From an uncultured Paracoccaceae bacterium (GTDB lineage: Bacteria > Pseudomonadota > Alphaproteobacteria > Rhodobacterales > Rhodobacteraceae): 64,000 bases of DNA. A program made the translations under genes and the position numbers. The stretch's first letter is position 1. Each line of letters begins with the position of its first letter. The notes under the pieces were generated by a model. That model ran no database searches. It saw only the letters and a program-made list of their open reading frames with translations, and was not told the origin of the DNA. Positions 56,916-64,000 of this stretch are shown here, in pieces. The stretch lies in assembly GCA_937872465.1 (NCBI GenBank), contig CALMSR010000033.1, positions 19,231 to 83,230 of the forward strand, written 5' to 3'.

Positions 56916-57818
56916 TCAGCCCCGGCGCGGCATGATCGCCCCGGGATGGCCGATCACCTCCGAGGCCAGGCGATGGCCGGCGAGCAGGCGCTCGGGCGGC
57001 GGCGCGCCCGCGAGCAGCGCCGCGAGATAGCCGCCGTTGAAGCTATCGCCGGCGGCGGTGGTGTCGACGACCCGCGCCGCGGGCGGAAATCCCGGCAGCG
57101 CGCCCTCCCAGCCGATCGCGAGCGGCCCCTCGGCGCCGCGCTTCAGCGCGCCCTGCCGCAGCCCGGCCGAAGCCAGCCGCGCCAGCACCGCCTCCGTGCC
57201 GGACTCGCCCCAGAGCGCGAATTCGTCGTCGAGCGAGGGCAGGCCGATATCGGTCACCGCCCAGAAGGCGGCGATCTCCCGCTGCGCCGTGGCGCGGTCC
57301 GGCCAGAGCCGCGGCCGGTAGTTCGAATCGAAGGCGACCAGCCCGCCGGCCTTTCGGAACGGCCCGATGAACTCGAGCAATGCGGCGCGGGCCCGGGCGG
57401 AGAGCACCGCCAGGGTGATGCCCGACAGATAGACCAGCCCGCATCCCGCGAGCCGCGCCGGCGTCACCTCGGCCGGCGGCTCGAAGAGCGTCCGCGCGGC
57501 GGAGCTCTCGCGCCAATAGGTGAAGCTGCGCTCGCCCGCGGCATCGGTCGAGATCGCATAGAGCCCCGGCACGCGATCCGCCCGCCGCTCGATCAGCCCG
57601 GTGTCGAGCCCCTCCTCGGCGAAGAAGGCGAGCATCCGCTCCGAAAGCGCATCCCGCCCCAGCGCCGTGACATAGGCGACCTCAAGCGCCGGCGCGCCGC
57701 GCTTGAGATAGATGGCGGTGTTCAGCGTGTCGCCGGCGAAGCCCACCCGCGCCGCCGCACCGTCCTTCGGCAGGGTCAGCTCGACCATGCATTCGCCGAT
57801 GCAGGCGACGCGGGTCAT
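56916..57818 (-). CDS. kdgK: PfkB-family sugar kinase, probable 2-keto-3-deoxygluconate kinase
   Basis: A 300-residue ribokinase-type enzyme. It starts IGECMVELT and has GFAGDTLNTAIYLKR (substrate site), FDSNYRPRLW and the ATP/anion-hole motif DTTAAGDSFNGGYLAALL with the catalytic Asp. The GECM start, FAGDTLN and DSNYRP motifs are those of KdgK. No other Entner-Doudoroff or uronate gene is adjacent. It overlaps the upstream CoA-transferase gene by four bases, an odd partnership for a sugar kinase. Confidence 0.85.
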   Translation of the reverse strand: MTRVACIGECMVELTLPKDGAAARVGFAGDTLNTAIYLKRGAPALEVAYVTALGRDALSERMLAFFAEEGLDTGLIERRADRVPGLYAISTDAAGERSFTYWRESSAARTLFEPPAEVTPARLAGCGLVYLSGITLAVLSARARAALLEFIGPFRKAGGLVAFDSNYRPRLWPDRATAQREIAAFWAVTDIGLPSLDDEFALWGESGTEAVLARLASAGLRQGALKRGAEGPLAIGWEGALPGFPPAARVVDTTAAGDSFNGGYLAALLAGAPPPERLLAGHRLASEVIGHPGAIMPRRG

Positions 57819-59746
57819 GCGCCCCTGCCCGCGAGAAAGGCCTGGGCGTCCTCGGCCGTCTCGAAGAGATGCGGCGCCCGGCTCCGGCGCAAGGTGCGGC
57901 CGAGCTTCATCCGGGTGAAGGCCGAGCCGGAATAGCGCGTGACCGCGCCGTAGTACCGCCGTTCGAGATCCTCCACCATGCGCGCATAATCCGCCTCGAC
58001 CTCCTCGTCCACGCGGAAGCCGTCGTAGTTGACGATCACGTCGACCGGCCGGCTCTGCCCCGCCACCAGCTCCTCGACGCGCGCCCGGATGCGCGCGACA
58101 TCCTCCCGGTTGCGGACGCGCAGCTTCTCGAAATTGATGTAGAGGCGATTCGCGTCGTTGTCCCGCTGAATCCGGTCGGCGAAATCGAGATGCAGCAGGT
58201 CGCGCGCGAGCTCCATCGCCGCCTCGCGGAAGATGCGGCCGTCCATCTCCACCACCTCGCGCATCAGGGGGCGGAAATCCATCTGCCCGAGCACGTCGCG
58301 CTCCAGGTCGATGCCGGGCGCGATCTCGGTCAGCTCGATCCCCTCGGGCGTCAGCGCGAAGACGCAGCGCTCGGTGACATAGAGCACCGGCCGGCCTTCG
58401 GCCGCGGCGCGGCGGCCCGAGAAGGTCACCTGCGCCACCGCCTCGCGCATCTTGCGCGCCCGGCCCTCGCGCAGGATCCGCAGCCTGCCGTCCTCCACGG
58501 CGATCTCGAGCCCGCCCGCGGTCAGGGTGCCGGCGAAGACCACGGCGCGGGCGTTCTGGCTGATATTGATGAAGCCCCCGGCGCCGGCGAGCTTCGGGCC
58601 GAAGCGCGAGACATTGACGTTTCCCGCCGCATCGGCCTCGGCCATGCCGAGACAGGCCATGTCGAGCCCGCCGCCGTCGTAGAAGTCGAACTGCGCATTC
58701 TGGGCGATGATCGCGTCGGTGTTGATCGCCGCGCCGAAATCGAGCCCCGAGGCCGGCTGGCCGCCGATGACCCCGGGCTCGGCGGTCATGGTCAGATGCG
58801 CGAGCAGCCCCTCCTCGCTCGCCACCGCCGAGACGCCCTCCGGCATGCCGATCCCGAGATTGACCACGCCGTTGATCGGCAGCTCGAAGGCGACGCGGCG
58901 CGCGACGATCTTGCGGGCGTCGAGCGGCAGCGGCGGCAGCGCGCCCGAGGGCGCGCGGATCGCCCCGGCGAAGGCCGGGGAATAGCCGGTGGCGAAGGTC
59001 TGCATGTGCAGCGCGGGCGGCGCCACCACCACCGCATCGACCAGGGGCGCCGGCAGGACGACCGCGCGCGGGTTCAGGCTGTGGCTCTCGGCGATCTGCT
59101 CGACCTGCACGATCACCAGCCCACCGGAATTGCGCGCCGCCATGGCCTGCGCCAGGTTGTCGAGGATCAGCGCCTCGCGCTCCATGGTGACGTTGCCCGC
59201 CTCGTCGGCGGTGGTGCCGCGCAGGAGCGCCACGTCGATCGGGAAGGCCTTGTAGAAGAGATATTCCCTGCCCCCGACCTCCATCACCTCGATGAGATGC
59301 TCGGTCGAGATCGCATTGATGCGCCCGCCCTCGAGCCGCGGATCGACGAAGGTGCCGAGGCCCACCCGCGTCAGCGTGCCCGGCTTGCCCGCCGCGATGT
59401 CACGGTAGAGATGGCTGATCACCCCCTGCGGCAGGTTCCAGCCCTCGATCTTGCCGGCGAGCGCCAGCGCCGCCACCTTCGGGATCAGCCCCCAATGCCC
59501 GCCCACGACCCGCTTCAGCAGCCCCTCGTGCCCGAGATGGTTGAGCCCGCGCTCCTTCGAATCGCCCTGGCCCGCCGCGAAGAGCAGCCCGAGGTTCCGC
59601 GGCCCGCGCCCGTCGAGGAAACGCGCCTCGAGCGCCGTCAGCAGCGCCTCGGGAACGCCGGTCCCGATGAAGCCCGAGGTGGTGATCATGTCGCCGTCGT
59701 GGATGAGCGCCACGGCCTCCTCGGCCGTCAGGACCTTGCGCCGCAT
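57815..59746 (-). CDS. Acyl-CoA:acetate/3-ketoacid CoA-transferase (single chain)
   Basis: A 643-residue family I CoA-transferase in which alpha and beta halves are fused. The alpha half starts RKVLTAEEAVALIHDGDMITTSGFIGTG (glycine-rich CoA loop); the beta half begins near residue 300 with VNLGIGMPEGV and has the catalytic glutamate in LTMTAEPGVIGG. This matches the propionate/acetate CoA-transferase (YdiF/Pct-like) group. The ATG at 59746 is preceded by GAGAGGAG. It could move CoA among acetate, propionate and ketoacids, which ties in with the propionate genes at the left edge only by inference. Confidence 0.9.
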   Translation of the reverse strand: MRRKVLTAEEAVALIHDGDMITTSGFIGTGVPEALLTALEARFLDGRGPRNLGLLFAAGQGDSKERGLNHLGHEGLLKRVVGGHWGLIPKVAALALAGKIEGWNLPQGVISHLYRDIAAGKPGTLTRVGLGTFVDPRLEGGRINAISTEHLIEVMEVGGREYLFYKAFPIDVALLRGTTADEAGNVTMEREALILDNLAQAMAARNSGGLVIVQVEQIAESHSLNPRAVVLPAPLVDAVVVAPPALHMQTFATGYSPAFAGAIRAPSGALPPLPLDARKIVARRVAFELPINGVVNLGIGMPEGVSAVASEEGLLAHLTMTAEPGVIGGQPASGLDFGAAINTDAIIAQNAQFDFYDGGGLDMACLGMAEADAAGNVNVSRFGPKLAGAGGFINISQNARAVVFAGTLTAGGLEIAVEDGRLRILREGRARKMREAVAQVTFSGRRAAAEGRPVLYVTERCVFALTPEGIELTEIAPGIDLERDVLGQMDFRPLMREVVEMDGRIFREAAMELARDLLHLDFADRIQRDNDANRLYINFEKLRVRNREDVARIRARVEELVAGQSRPVDVIVNYDGFRVDEEVEADYARMVEDLERRYYGAVTRYSGSAFTRMKLGRTLRRSRAPHLFETAEDAQAFLAGRGA

Positions 59747-59848
59747 GCTCCTCTCCCGCCCGACCCGCAGGGCGGCAGGATAGCCCCTTTCCCGGCCGCG
59801 GCGCCAGCGTTCCGGCGGCGAGCCAGGCGAACGGCATGGGAAGCCCAT

Positions 59849-59998
59849 TTTCCCTTTTTCGACCGCCCGGCTGTAAGACGAGGGCAGCGCCCGGCCCGGG
59901 CGAAAGCGAAGCGCCCGCGTCGTGCCAAAGGCACGCCTTCGGCGTGACGGGGCGGGGCGGGCGCTGCCCGGCGGTGCCCGCCGGGCGGGACGGCGGCC
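59849..59998 (-). repeat. Dispersed repeat family A, complete copy (reverse orientation)
   Basis: The core runs from GGGCAGCGCCCG (59882-59893) to its inverted partner CGGGCGCTGCCC (59958-59969): 88 bases, the same size as the copy at 63747. Inside are the CGTGCC/GGCACG and GCCTTCGGCGT hairpins. Flanks (TTTTCGACCGCCCGG on one side, GGTGCCCGCCGGGCGGGA on the other) also match. It fills most of the 355-base gap between the CoA-transferase start and the efflux-gene stop. Confidence 0.85.
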
Positions 59999-60101
59999 CT
60001 AGGCGCGCCAGGAACTCGGCCTGACGGGGTCGCGTCGCCAGATGCCACTTTCCCGCGGCGCGACCCCGCCGCGCCCTCACGCCCCGCCCGGGATCGCCCC
60101 G

Positions 60102-61325
60102 TCACGGGCCGCGAAGCCGGGCGACCTGCATGACCCAGAGCGTCGAGGCGATGCTCGCGGCCGAGCAGAGGAACATCAGCCAGACCAGGGGCGCCGCCCC
60201 GGTGCCGGGGCCGAGCAGCGCACCGGCCAGCACCGAGAGCGCGGCGCCGCCGCCGATCATCAGCGCGCCGCCGAGCCCCGAGGCGCTGCCCGCCAGATGC
60301 GGCCGCACCGAGACGATGCCGGCATTGGCGCTCGGCAGCAGGAGCCCGTTGCCGAGCCCGATGAAGAGCACGCTCCCGAAGAAGCTGACCGGGGTGAGCA
60401 CGCCCGCCCCCAGGAGGCCGAGCTCCACCGCCATGCCCGCGGTCGCCACCCCCGCGCCGAGCAGCATCATGCGGTTGACCCCGACCGATGCCGCATAGCG
60501 CCCCGAGAGGAAGTTCCCGAGCATGTAGCCGAAGGCGACGAAGCCGAAATAGAAGCCGAGCCGCGCCGGGGCCATGCGGAGCACCTCGCTCGCCACCCAG
60601 GGCCCGCCGCCGAGAAAGGCGAAGAAGGTCCCCGAGGCCAGTGCCGCGGTCAGCGAATAGCCCCAGAAGCGCCGCGAGCGCAGGAGCTCGGGATAGGCGC
60701 GGAACTGCGCCCCGAAGCTCGGGGAGGGGGTGAGGTTGGTCTCGCCGAGATCGGCCCACATCAGCGCCGTCACCCCCGCGCCCGCCACCAGCGTGAAGAG
60801 GAACACCGATTGCCAGCCGAAATGCTCGTCGAGGAAGCCGCCGATCATCGGCCCGACCATCGGCGCGAGCGACATGCCCATGGTGACATAGCCGATCAGG
60901 CTCGCCGCCCGGTCCGGGCCGACGAGATCGCGCACGATCGCCCGGCTCAGCACCAGCGCCGAGGCCACCGCCGCCTGGGCGAGGCGGAAGCCGAGGAAGA
61001 CCGCGAAATTCGGCGCGACCATGGAGCCGAGGGTGGCGACGAGGAAGATCGCGAAACTGACGAGCAGCACCGGCCTTCGCCCGTAGCGGTCCGAGAGCGG
61101 CCCGATCAGGAGCTGCAGCACCGCGGTCAGCGCCAGATAGGCCGAGACCGTCAGGGCGACCACCGGATAGGCGGCCGCGTAATGCCGCGCGAGGCTCGGC
61201 AGCGACGGCAGCACCATGTTCATGTTCAGCGCCGCGATGGAGGTCATCGCGACGAGGGTCAGGACATGGGGCGGCGTGCGGCGGTCGAGCAGGACTGCCC
61301 CGCCCCCGGGCGAATCTTTCGGCAT
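60102..61325 (-). CDS. Multidrug efflux protein of the Bcr/CflA family
   Basis: A 407-residue proton-driven major facilitator with twelve membrane helices. The first-half loop motif IGPLSDRYGRRPVLL and the drug-antiporter motif C-like SLAPMVGPMIGGFLDEHFGWQSVF assign it to the Bcr/CflA group. Substrates (bicyclomycin, chloramphenicol, others) cannot be told apart from sequence. Its ribosome site is weak. No regulator is adjacent. Confidence 0.9.
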   Translation of the reverse strand: MPKDSPGGGAVLLDRRTPPHVLTLVAMTSIAALNMNMVLPSLPSLARHYAAAYPVVALTVSAYLALTAVLQLLIGPLSDRYGRRPVLLVSFAIFLVATLGSMVAPNFAVFLGFRLAQAAVASALVLSRAIVRDLVGPDRAASLIGYVTMGMSLAPMVGPMIGGFLDEHFGWQSVFLFTLVAGAGVTALMWADLGETNLTPSPSFGAQFRAYPELLRSRRFWGYSLTAALASGTFFAFLGGGPWVASEVLRMAPARLGFYFGFVAFGYMLGNFLSGRYAASVGVNRMMLLGAGVATAGMAVELGLLGAGVLTPVSFFGSVLFIGLGNGLLLPSANAGIVSVRPHLAGSASGLGGALMIGGGAALSVLAGALLGPGTGAAPLVWLMFLCSAASIASTLWVMQVARLRGP

Positions 61326-61424
61326 GGGATCAGGACTCGGGCTCCGGGCCGGAATGCCCGGACCCCCTCTCTAGCCCGCCGGCGGCGGCTTGACCATCCG
61401 GGGCCGGCGCGCGCCCGCGCGGCC

Positions 61425-62264
61425 TCAGCGGTCGGGCACCTCCGCGCCCGCCTCGCGCAGGCCGAGCACGTCGATCATGTTGTACTGCCCCGGCTCCTGG
61501 TGATGGCCCCAGAGGGCGGCGCGCACCGCGCCGCGGGCGAAGAGCATGCGGTCGGTGGCGACATGGCGCAGGCCGATGCGCTCGCCGGGGCCGGCGAAGA
61601 TCACCTCGTGCTCGCCGATCACGTCGCCGCCGCGCAGGCTGGCGAAGCCGATCGCCCCCTCGCCCCGCGGCCCGGTGGCGCCGTCGCGCCCGCTCTCGCG
61701 CATATCGGCGAGATTGACCCGCCGCCCCGCCGCCACCGCGTCGCCCAGCATCAGCGCGGTGCCCGAGGGCGCGTCGACCTTGTGGCGATGATGCATCTCG
61801 ACGATCTCCACGTCGTAATCCGGGCCCAGCGCCGTGGCGACGCGCCGCGCCAGCACGGTCAGCAGGTTGACGCCCACGCTCATGTTGCCGGCCCGCACGA
61901 TCACCGCATGCCGCGCCGCGGCGGCGAGCCGCTCGATGTCGGCGCGCTCGAGCCCGGTGGTGCCGATCACATGGGTGAGCCGCGCCTGGGCGGCCAGCAC
62001 CGAATGGGCCATGGTCGCGGCCGGCGTGGTGAAATCGAGCACCGCCTGGCTGACCGCGAAGACCTCGAGCGCATCGTCCGAGACGCGGATCCCCGTCTCG
62101 CCGGTCCCGAGGCAGGCGCCGAGATCCCGGCCGATCCAGGCATGGCCCGGGCGCACGGTGACGCCCGTCAGCCGGGCGCGCGGCTCCTCCTCCACGGCCT
62201 GGATCAGCATCCGGCCCATGCGTCCGGATGCGCCGACCACCGCAATTCCGACCCTCTCGTCCAT
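61425..62264 (-). CDS. dapB: 4-hydroxy-tetrahydrodipicolinate reductase
   Basis: NAD(P)H-dependent step of the diaminopimelate/lysine pathway. The 279 residues have the Rossmann loop [18 protein letters not shown] at the start and the active-site [19 protein letters not shown]. The ATG at 62264 gives the usual length; the long open frame upstream of it runs through rbfA in antisense. Divergent from rbfA with a 54-base gap that must hold both promoters. Confidence 0.95.
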   Translation of the reverse strand: MDERVGIAVVGASGRMGRMLIQAVEEEPRARLTGVTVRPGHAWIGRDLGACLGTGETGIRVSDDALEVFAVSQAVLDFTTPAATMAHSVLAAQARLTHVIGTTGLERADIERLAAAARHAVIVRAGNMSVGVNLLTVLARRVATALGPDYDVEIVEMHHRHKVDAPSGTALMLGDAVAAGRRVNLADMRESGRDGATGPRGEGAIGFASLRGGDVIGEHEVIFAGPGERIGLRHVATDRMLFARGAVRAALWGHHQEPGQYNMIDVLGLREAGAEVPDR

Positions 62265-62318
62265 GGCTCTTTCCGTCCCGCCCTTGACTTCGCCCGACCG
62301 CGATAGGATGTGACCGCC

Positions 62319-62717
62319 ATGGCAAAGACAAGAGCCCATGCCGGAGCTGCGGCCGGCCAGCGCCAGCTGCGCGTGGCCGAAGTGATCCGTCGGTCGCTTT
62401 CCGCGATCCTCGCCCGCGGCGAGGTGCACGATCCCGATCTCGCCCATGTCTCGGTCACGGTCGCGGAAGTCAAGGTCTCGCCGGACCTGCGGCACGCCAC
62501 GGCCTTCGTCCTGCCGCTCGGGGGCGTGAACACCGAAGGCGTGGTCCGGGCGCTCACCCGCAACCGCGCCGAGATCCGGCGGCTCGTCACCGCGCAGATC
62601 GACCTGAAATATTCCCCGGAGCTGAGCTTCGAGCCCGATCTCAGCTTCGACCGCATGGACCGCACGCGCGCGCTGCTCGGCTCGCCGGCGGTCCGGCGCG
62701 ACCTCGACCGGGACTGA
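62319..62717 (+). CDS. rbfA: Ribosome-binding factor A
   Basis: Assembly factor for the 30S subunit, needed for 16S rRNA maturation and cold adaptation. The 132 residues have the KH-like fold with [40 protein letters not shown] and the closing [20 protein letters not shown]. The ATG at 62319 is preferred to a GTG nine bases upstream. It precedes truB by 20 bases, the usual order in proteobacteria. Confidence 0.95.
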   Translation: MAKTRAHAGAAAGQRQLRVAEVIRRSLSAILARGEVHDPDLAHVSVTVAEVKVSPDLRHATAFVLPLGGVNTEGVVRALTRNRAEIRRLVTAQIDLKYSPELSFEPDLSFDRMDRTRALLGSPAVRRDLDRD

Positions 62718-62737
62718 GCCCCGGGGGCAGCAGGCAG

Positions 62738-63646
62738 ATGGCGCGACGGCAACGCGGAACCCCCGTCCACGGCTGGCTGGTGCTCGACAAGCCCGAGGGC
62801 CCGAGCTCGGCCCAGGCGGTGGCGCGGGCGCGCCGCGCGCTCGACGCGCGCAAGGCCGGCCATGCCGGCACGCTCGACCCCGCCGCCACCGGGCTGCTCG
62901 CCATCGCCTTCGGCGAGGCGACCAAGACCGTGGCCCATGTCACCGAAGCCGAGAAGCGCTACCGCTTCACCGTGCGCTGGGGGGCCGAGACCGCCACCGA
63001 CGACGCCGAGGGCGCGGTGACCGCGCGCAGCGCGTCCCGGCCCTCCGAGGCCACGATCCGCGCCGCCCTGCCGGGCTTCACCGGCGACATCCTCCAGGTC
63101 CCGCCCCAGGTCTCGGCGGTCAAGGTCGAGGGCCGGCGCGCCTATGCGCTCGCCCGGTCCGGGGAGGCGCCCGAGCTCGCCGCCCGGCCGCTCCATGTCG
63201 CGCGGCTCGAGCTCGTCGCGCTGCCCGATGCCGGGCAGGCGGTCTTCGAGATGGATTGCGGCAAGGGCGGCTACGTGCGCGCCATCGCGCGCGACCTCGG
63301 CCGCGCGCTGGGATGCCTCGGCCATGTCGCCGGACTGCGCCGGCTGCGCGCCGGGCCCTTCACGCTCGAGGGCGCGCTGGGCTGGGCGGCGCTCGAGCCC
63401 GAGAATGCGGCGGCGCTCCGGGCGGCGCTCCTCCCCGTCGAGGCGGGGCTCGGGGCCATGGCCGAGCTCGCCTGCTCCGCGGAGGCCGCGTCCCGCCTGC
63501 GCCACGGCAATCCGGCCGAGGTCACGCCCTGCGGCCCGCTCGCCTTCGGCGCCGAGGCCTGGGTCTCGCATGCCGGCCAGCCCGTCGCGATCGGCCATTA
63601 CCGCGGCGGCCAGCTGCACCCCTCGCGGGTCTTCGTGCTCGACTGA
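62738..63646 (+). CDS. truB: tRNA pseudouridine-55 synthase
   Basis: Makes pseudouridine at position 55 in the T-loop of nearly all tRNAs. The 302 residues include [15 protein letters not shown], the catalytic aspartate Asp47 in [14 protein letters not shown], and the [16 protein letters not shown] and [12 protein letters not shown] segments. A C-terminal PUA-like part ends the protein. rpsO, which often follows in related genomes, is not seen before the window ends. Confidence 0.96.
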   Translation: MARRQRGTPVHGWLVLDKPEGPSSAQAVARARRALDARKAGHAGTLDPAATGLLAIAFGEATKTVAHVTEAEKRYRFTVRWGAETATDDAEGAVTARSASRPSEATIRAALPGFTGDILQVPPQVSAVKVEGRRAYALARSGEAPELAARPLHVARLELVALPDAGQAVFEMDCGKGGYVRAIARDLGRALGCLGHVAGLRRLRAGPFTLEGALGWAALEPENAAALRAALLPVEAGLGAMAELACSAEAASRLRHGNPAEVTPCGPLAFGAEAWVSHAGQPVAIGHYRGGQLHPSRVFVLD

Positions 63647-63710
63647 CCGGCGGGAAGGTCCGCGCGTAGTGTTTTGGGCAACGCCACCCCGCCGGCCTCA
63701 ACTCGCGGCA

Positions 63711-63868
63711 CACCCAGCACCACCATCCCGCCCGGCGGGCACCGCTGGGCAGCGCCCGCCCCGCCCCGTCACGCCGAAGGCGTGCCTCTGGCACGACGCG
63801 GGCGCTTCGCACCCGCCCGGGCCGGGCGCTGCCCTCGTCTCGTGGCGGGGCGGTCGAGGAAGAGAGAA
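63711..63868 (+). repeat. Dispersed repeat family A, complete reference copy
   Basis: The best-preserved copy. An 88-base core is bounded by perfect 12-base inverted repeats, GGGCAGCGCCCG (63747-63758) and CGGGCGCTGCCC (63823-63834). Within it lie two smaller hairpins, ACGCC-GAA-GGCGT (63771-63783) and CGTGCC-TCT-GGCACG (63781-63795). Conserved flanks reach CACCCAGCACCACCATCCCG on the left and TCGTCTCGTGGCGGGGCGG on the right. No open frame of its own. Confidence 0.85.
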
Positions 63869-63910
63869 TGCACGCCAGTTTCAACGGCCTTGACCCTTCC
63901 CGGGGCAGGC

Positions 63911-63953
63911 GCGCCCAGCGCCACCACCCCGCCCGGCGGCCACCGCCGGGCAG
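63911..63953 (+). repeat. Dispersed repeat family A, left-end fragment
   Basis: GCGCCCAGCGCCACCACCCC and CACCGCCGGGCAG repeat the left flank of the reference copy (63711-63752) about 200 bases later, then the similarity stops. The last 47 bases of the window show no recognisable feature. Confidence 0.6.
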
Positions 63954-64000
63954 TATCCGTGTTTGGTCAAGGCCTGGTTGGCTGCCAGAGTCTGTCTTCG

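Noticed and set aside
26194..63953. CRISPR array or tandem repeat interpretation of the family A copies
   Set aside because: The copies are far apart, in both orientations and not separated by uniform spacers; they are dispersed elements.

Overview
The window is a very GC-rich stretch of a bacterial chromosome, densely packed on both strands with ordinary housekeeping and metabolic genes. The gene content suggests an alphaproteobacterium, most likely of the order Rhodobacterales: a B12-dependent methylmalonyl-CoA mutase beside a malic enzyme-phosphotransacetylase fusion and propionyl-CoA synthetase, an FnrL-type box in front of hemN, glnK-amtB behind a sigma-54 promoter, AMP nucleosidase, a RidA-GDPD-FemAB-like cluster, and dapB divergent from rbfA-truB. 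This placement is inferred from gene content and order, not from a marker gene. There is no rRNA, tRNA, CRISPR array, phage or transposase gene that I can recognise.

Layout. 1-5545 is a propionate/C4 module (the end of the methylmalonyl-CoA mutase gene, maeB, prpE). 5570-11035 is a sigma-54-controlled signalling operon: a secreted cysteine-free protein with a molybdopterin-oxidoreductase-like fold, a membrane histidine kinase whose ATP-binding domain looks dead, a soluble hybrid kinase with receiver and Hpt domains, and an NtrC-type activator. 11130-15643 is pyrimidine nucleoside salvage (cdd-deoC-deoA-deoB, then upp). 15653-20332 holds a DUF924 protein, a sulfotransferase-like protein, a glutathione transferase, an XdhC/MocA pair for molybdoenzyme maturation and a sugar isomerase. 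20505-26827 holds a DUF1349 protein, hemN with its Fnr box, a hydrolase-OsmC fusion, a CYTH-CHAD protein, an unknown protein and a small ion channel. 26818-29116 carries the last steps of cobalamin assembly (cobT, cobS, cobC). 29183-34636 holds an EamA transporter, an HU protein, an adenine-disposal pair (amn, ade) and a cupin regulator. 34826-40336 holds a fasciclin protein, a DUF378 protein, msrC, glnK-amtB and a class A penicillin-binding protein. 40683-56367 is a run of transport, lipid-trafficking, repair and amino-acid genes. 56916-62264 holds a sugar kinase, a CoA-transferase, a drug-efflux protein and dapB; 62319-63646 is rbfA-truB.

The parts connect. The cobalamin genes supply the cofactor of the mutase at the left edge. 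XdhC and MocA serve molybdenum enzymes that are not encoded here. AMP nucleosidase and adenine deaminase together turn AMP into hypoxanthine.

The most unusual features are the signalling operon at 5570-11035, with an essentially perfect sigma-54 promoter and a 13-base palindrome that recurs inside the operon, and two families of GC-rich dispersed intergenic repeats. Family A has an 88-base core bounded by 12-base inverted repeats, with seven full or partial copies. Family B has about three copies. These repeats fill most of the larger gaps between genes.
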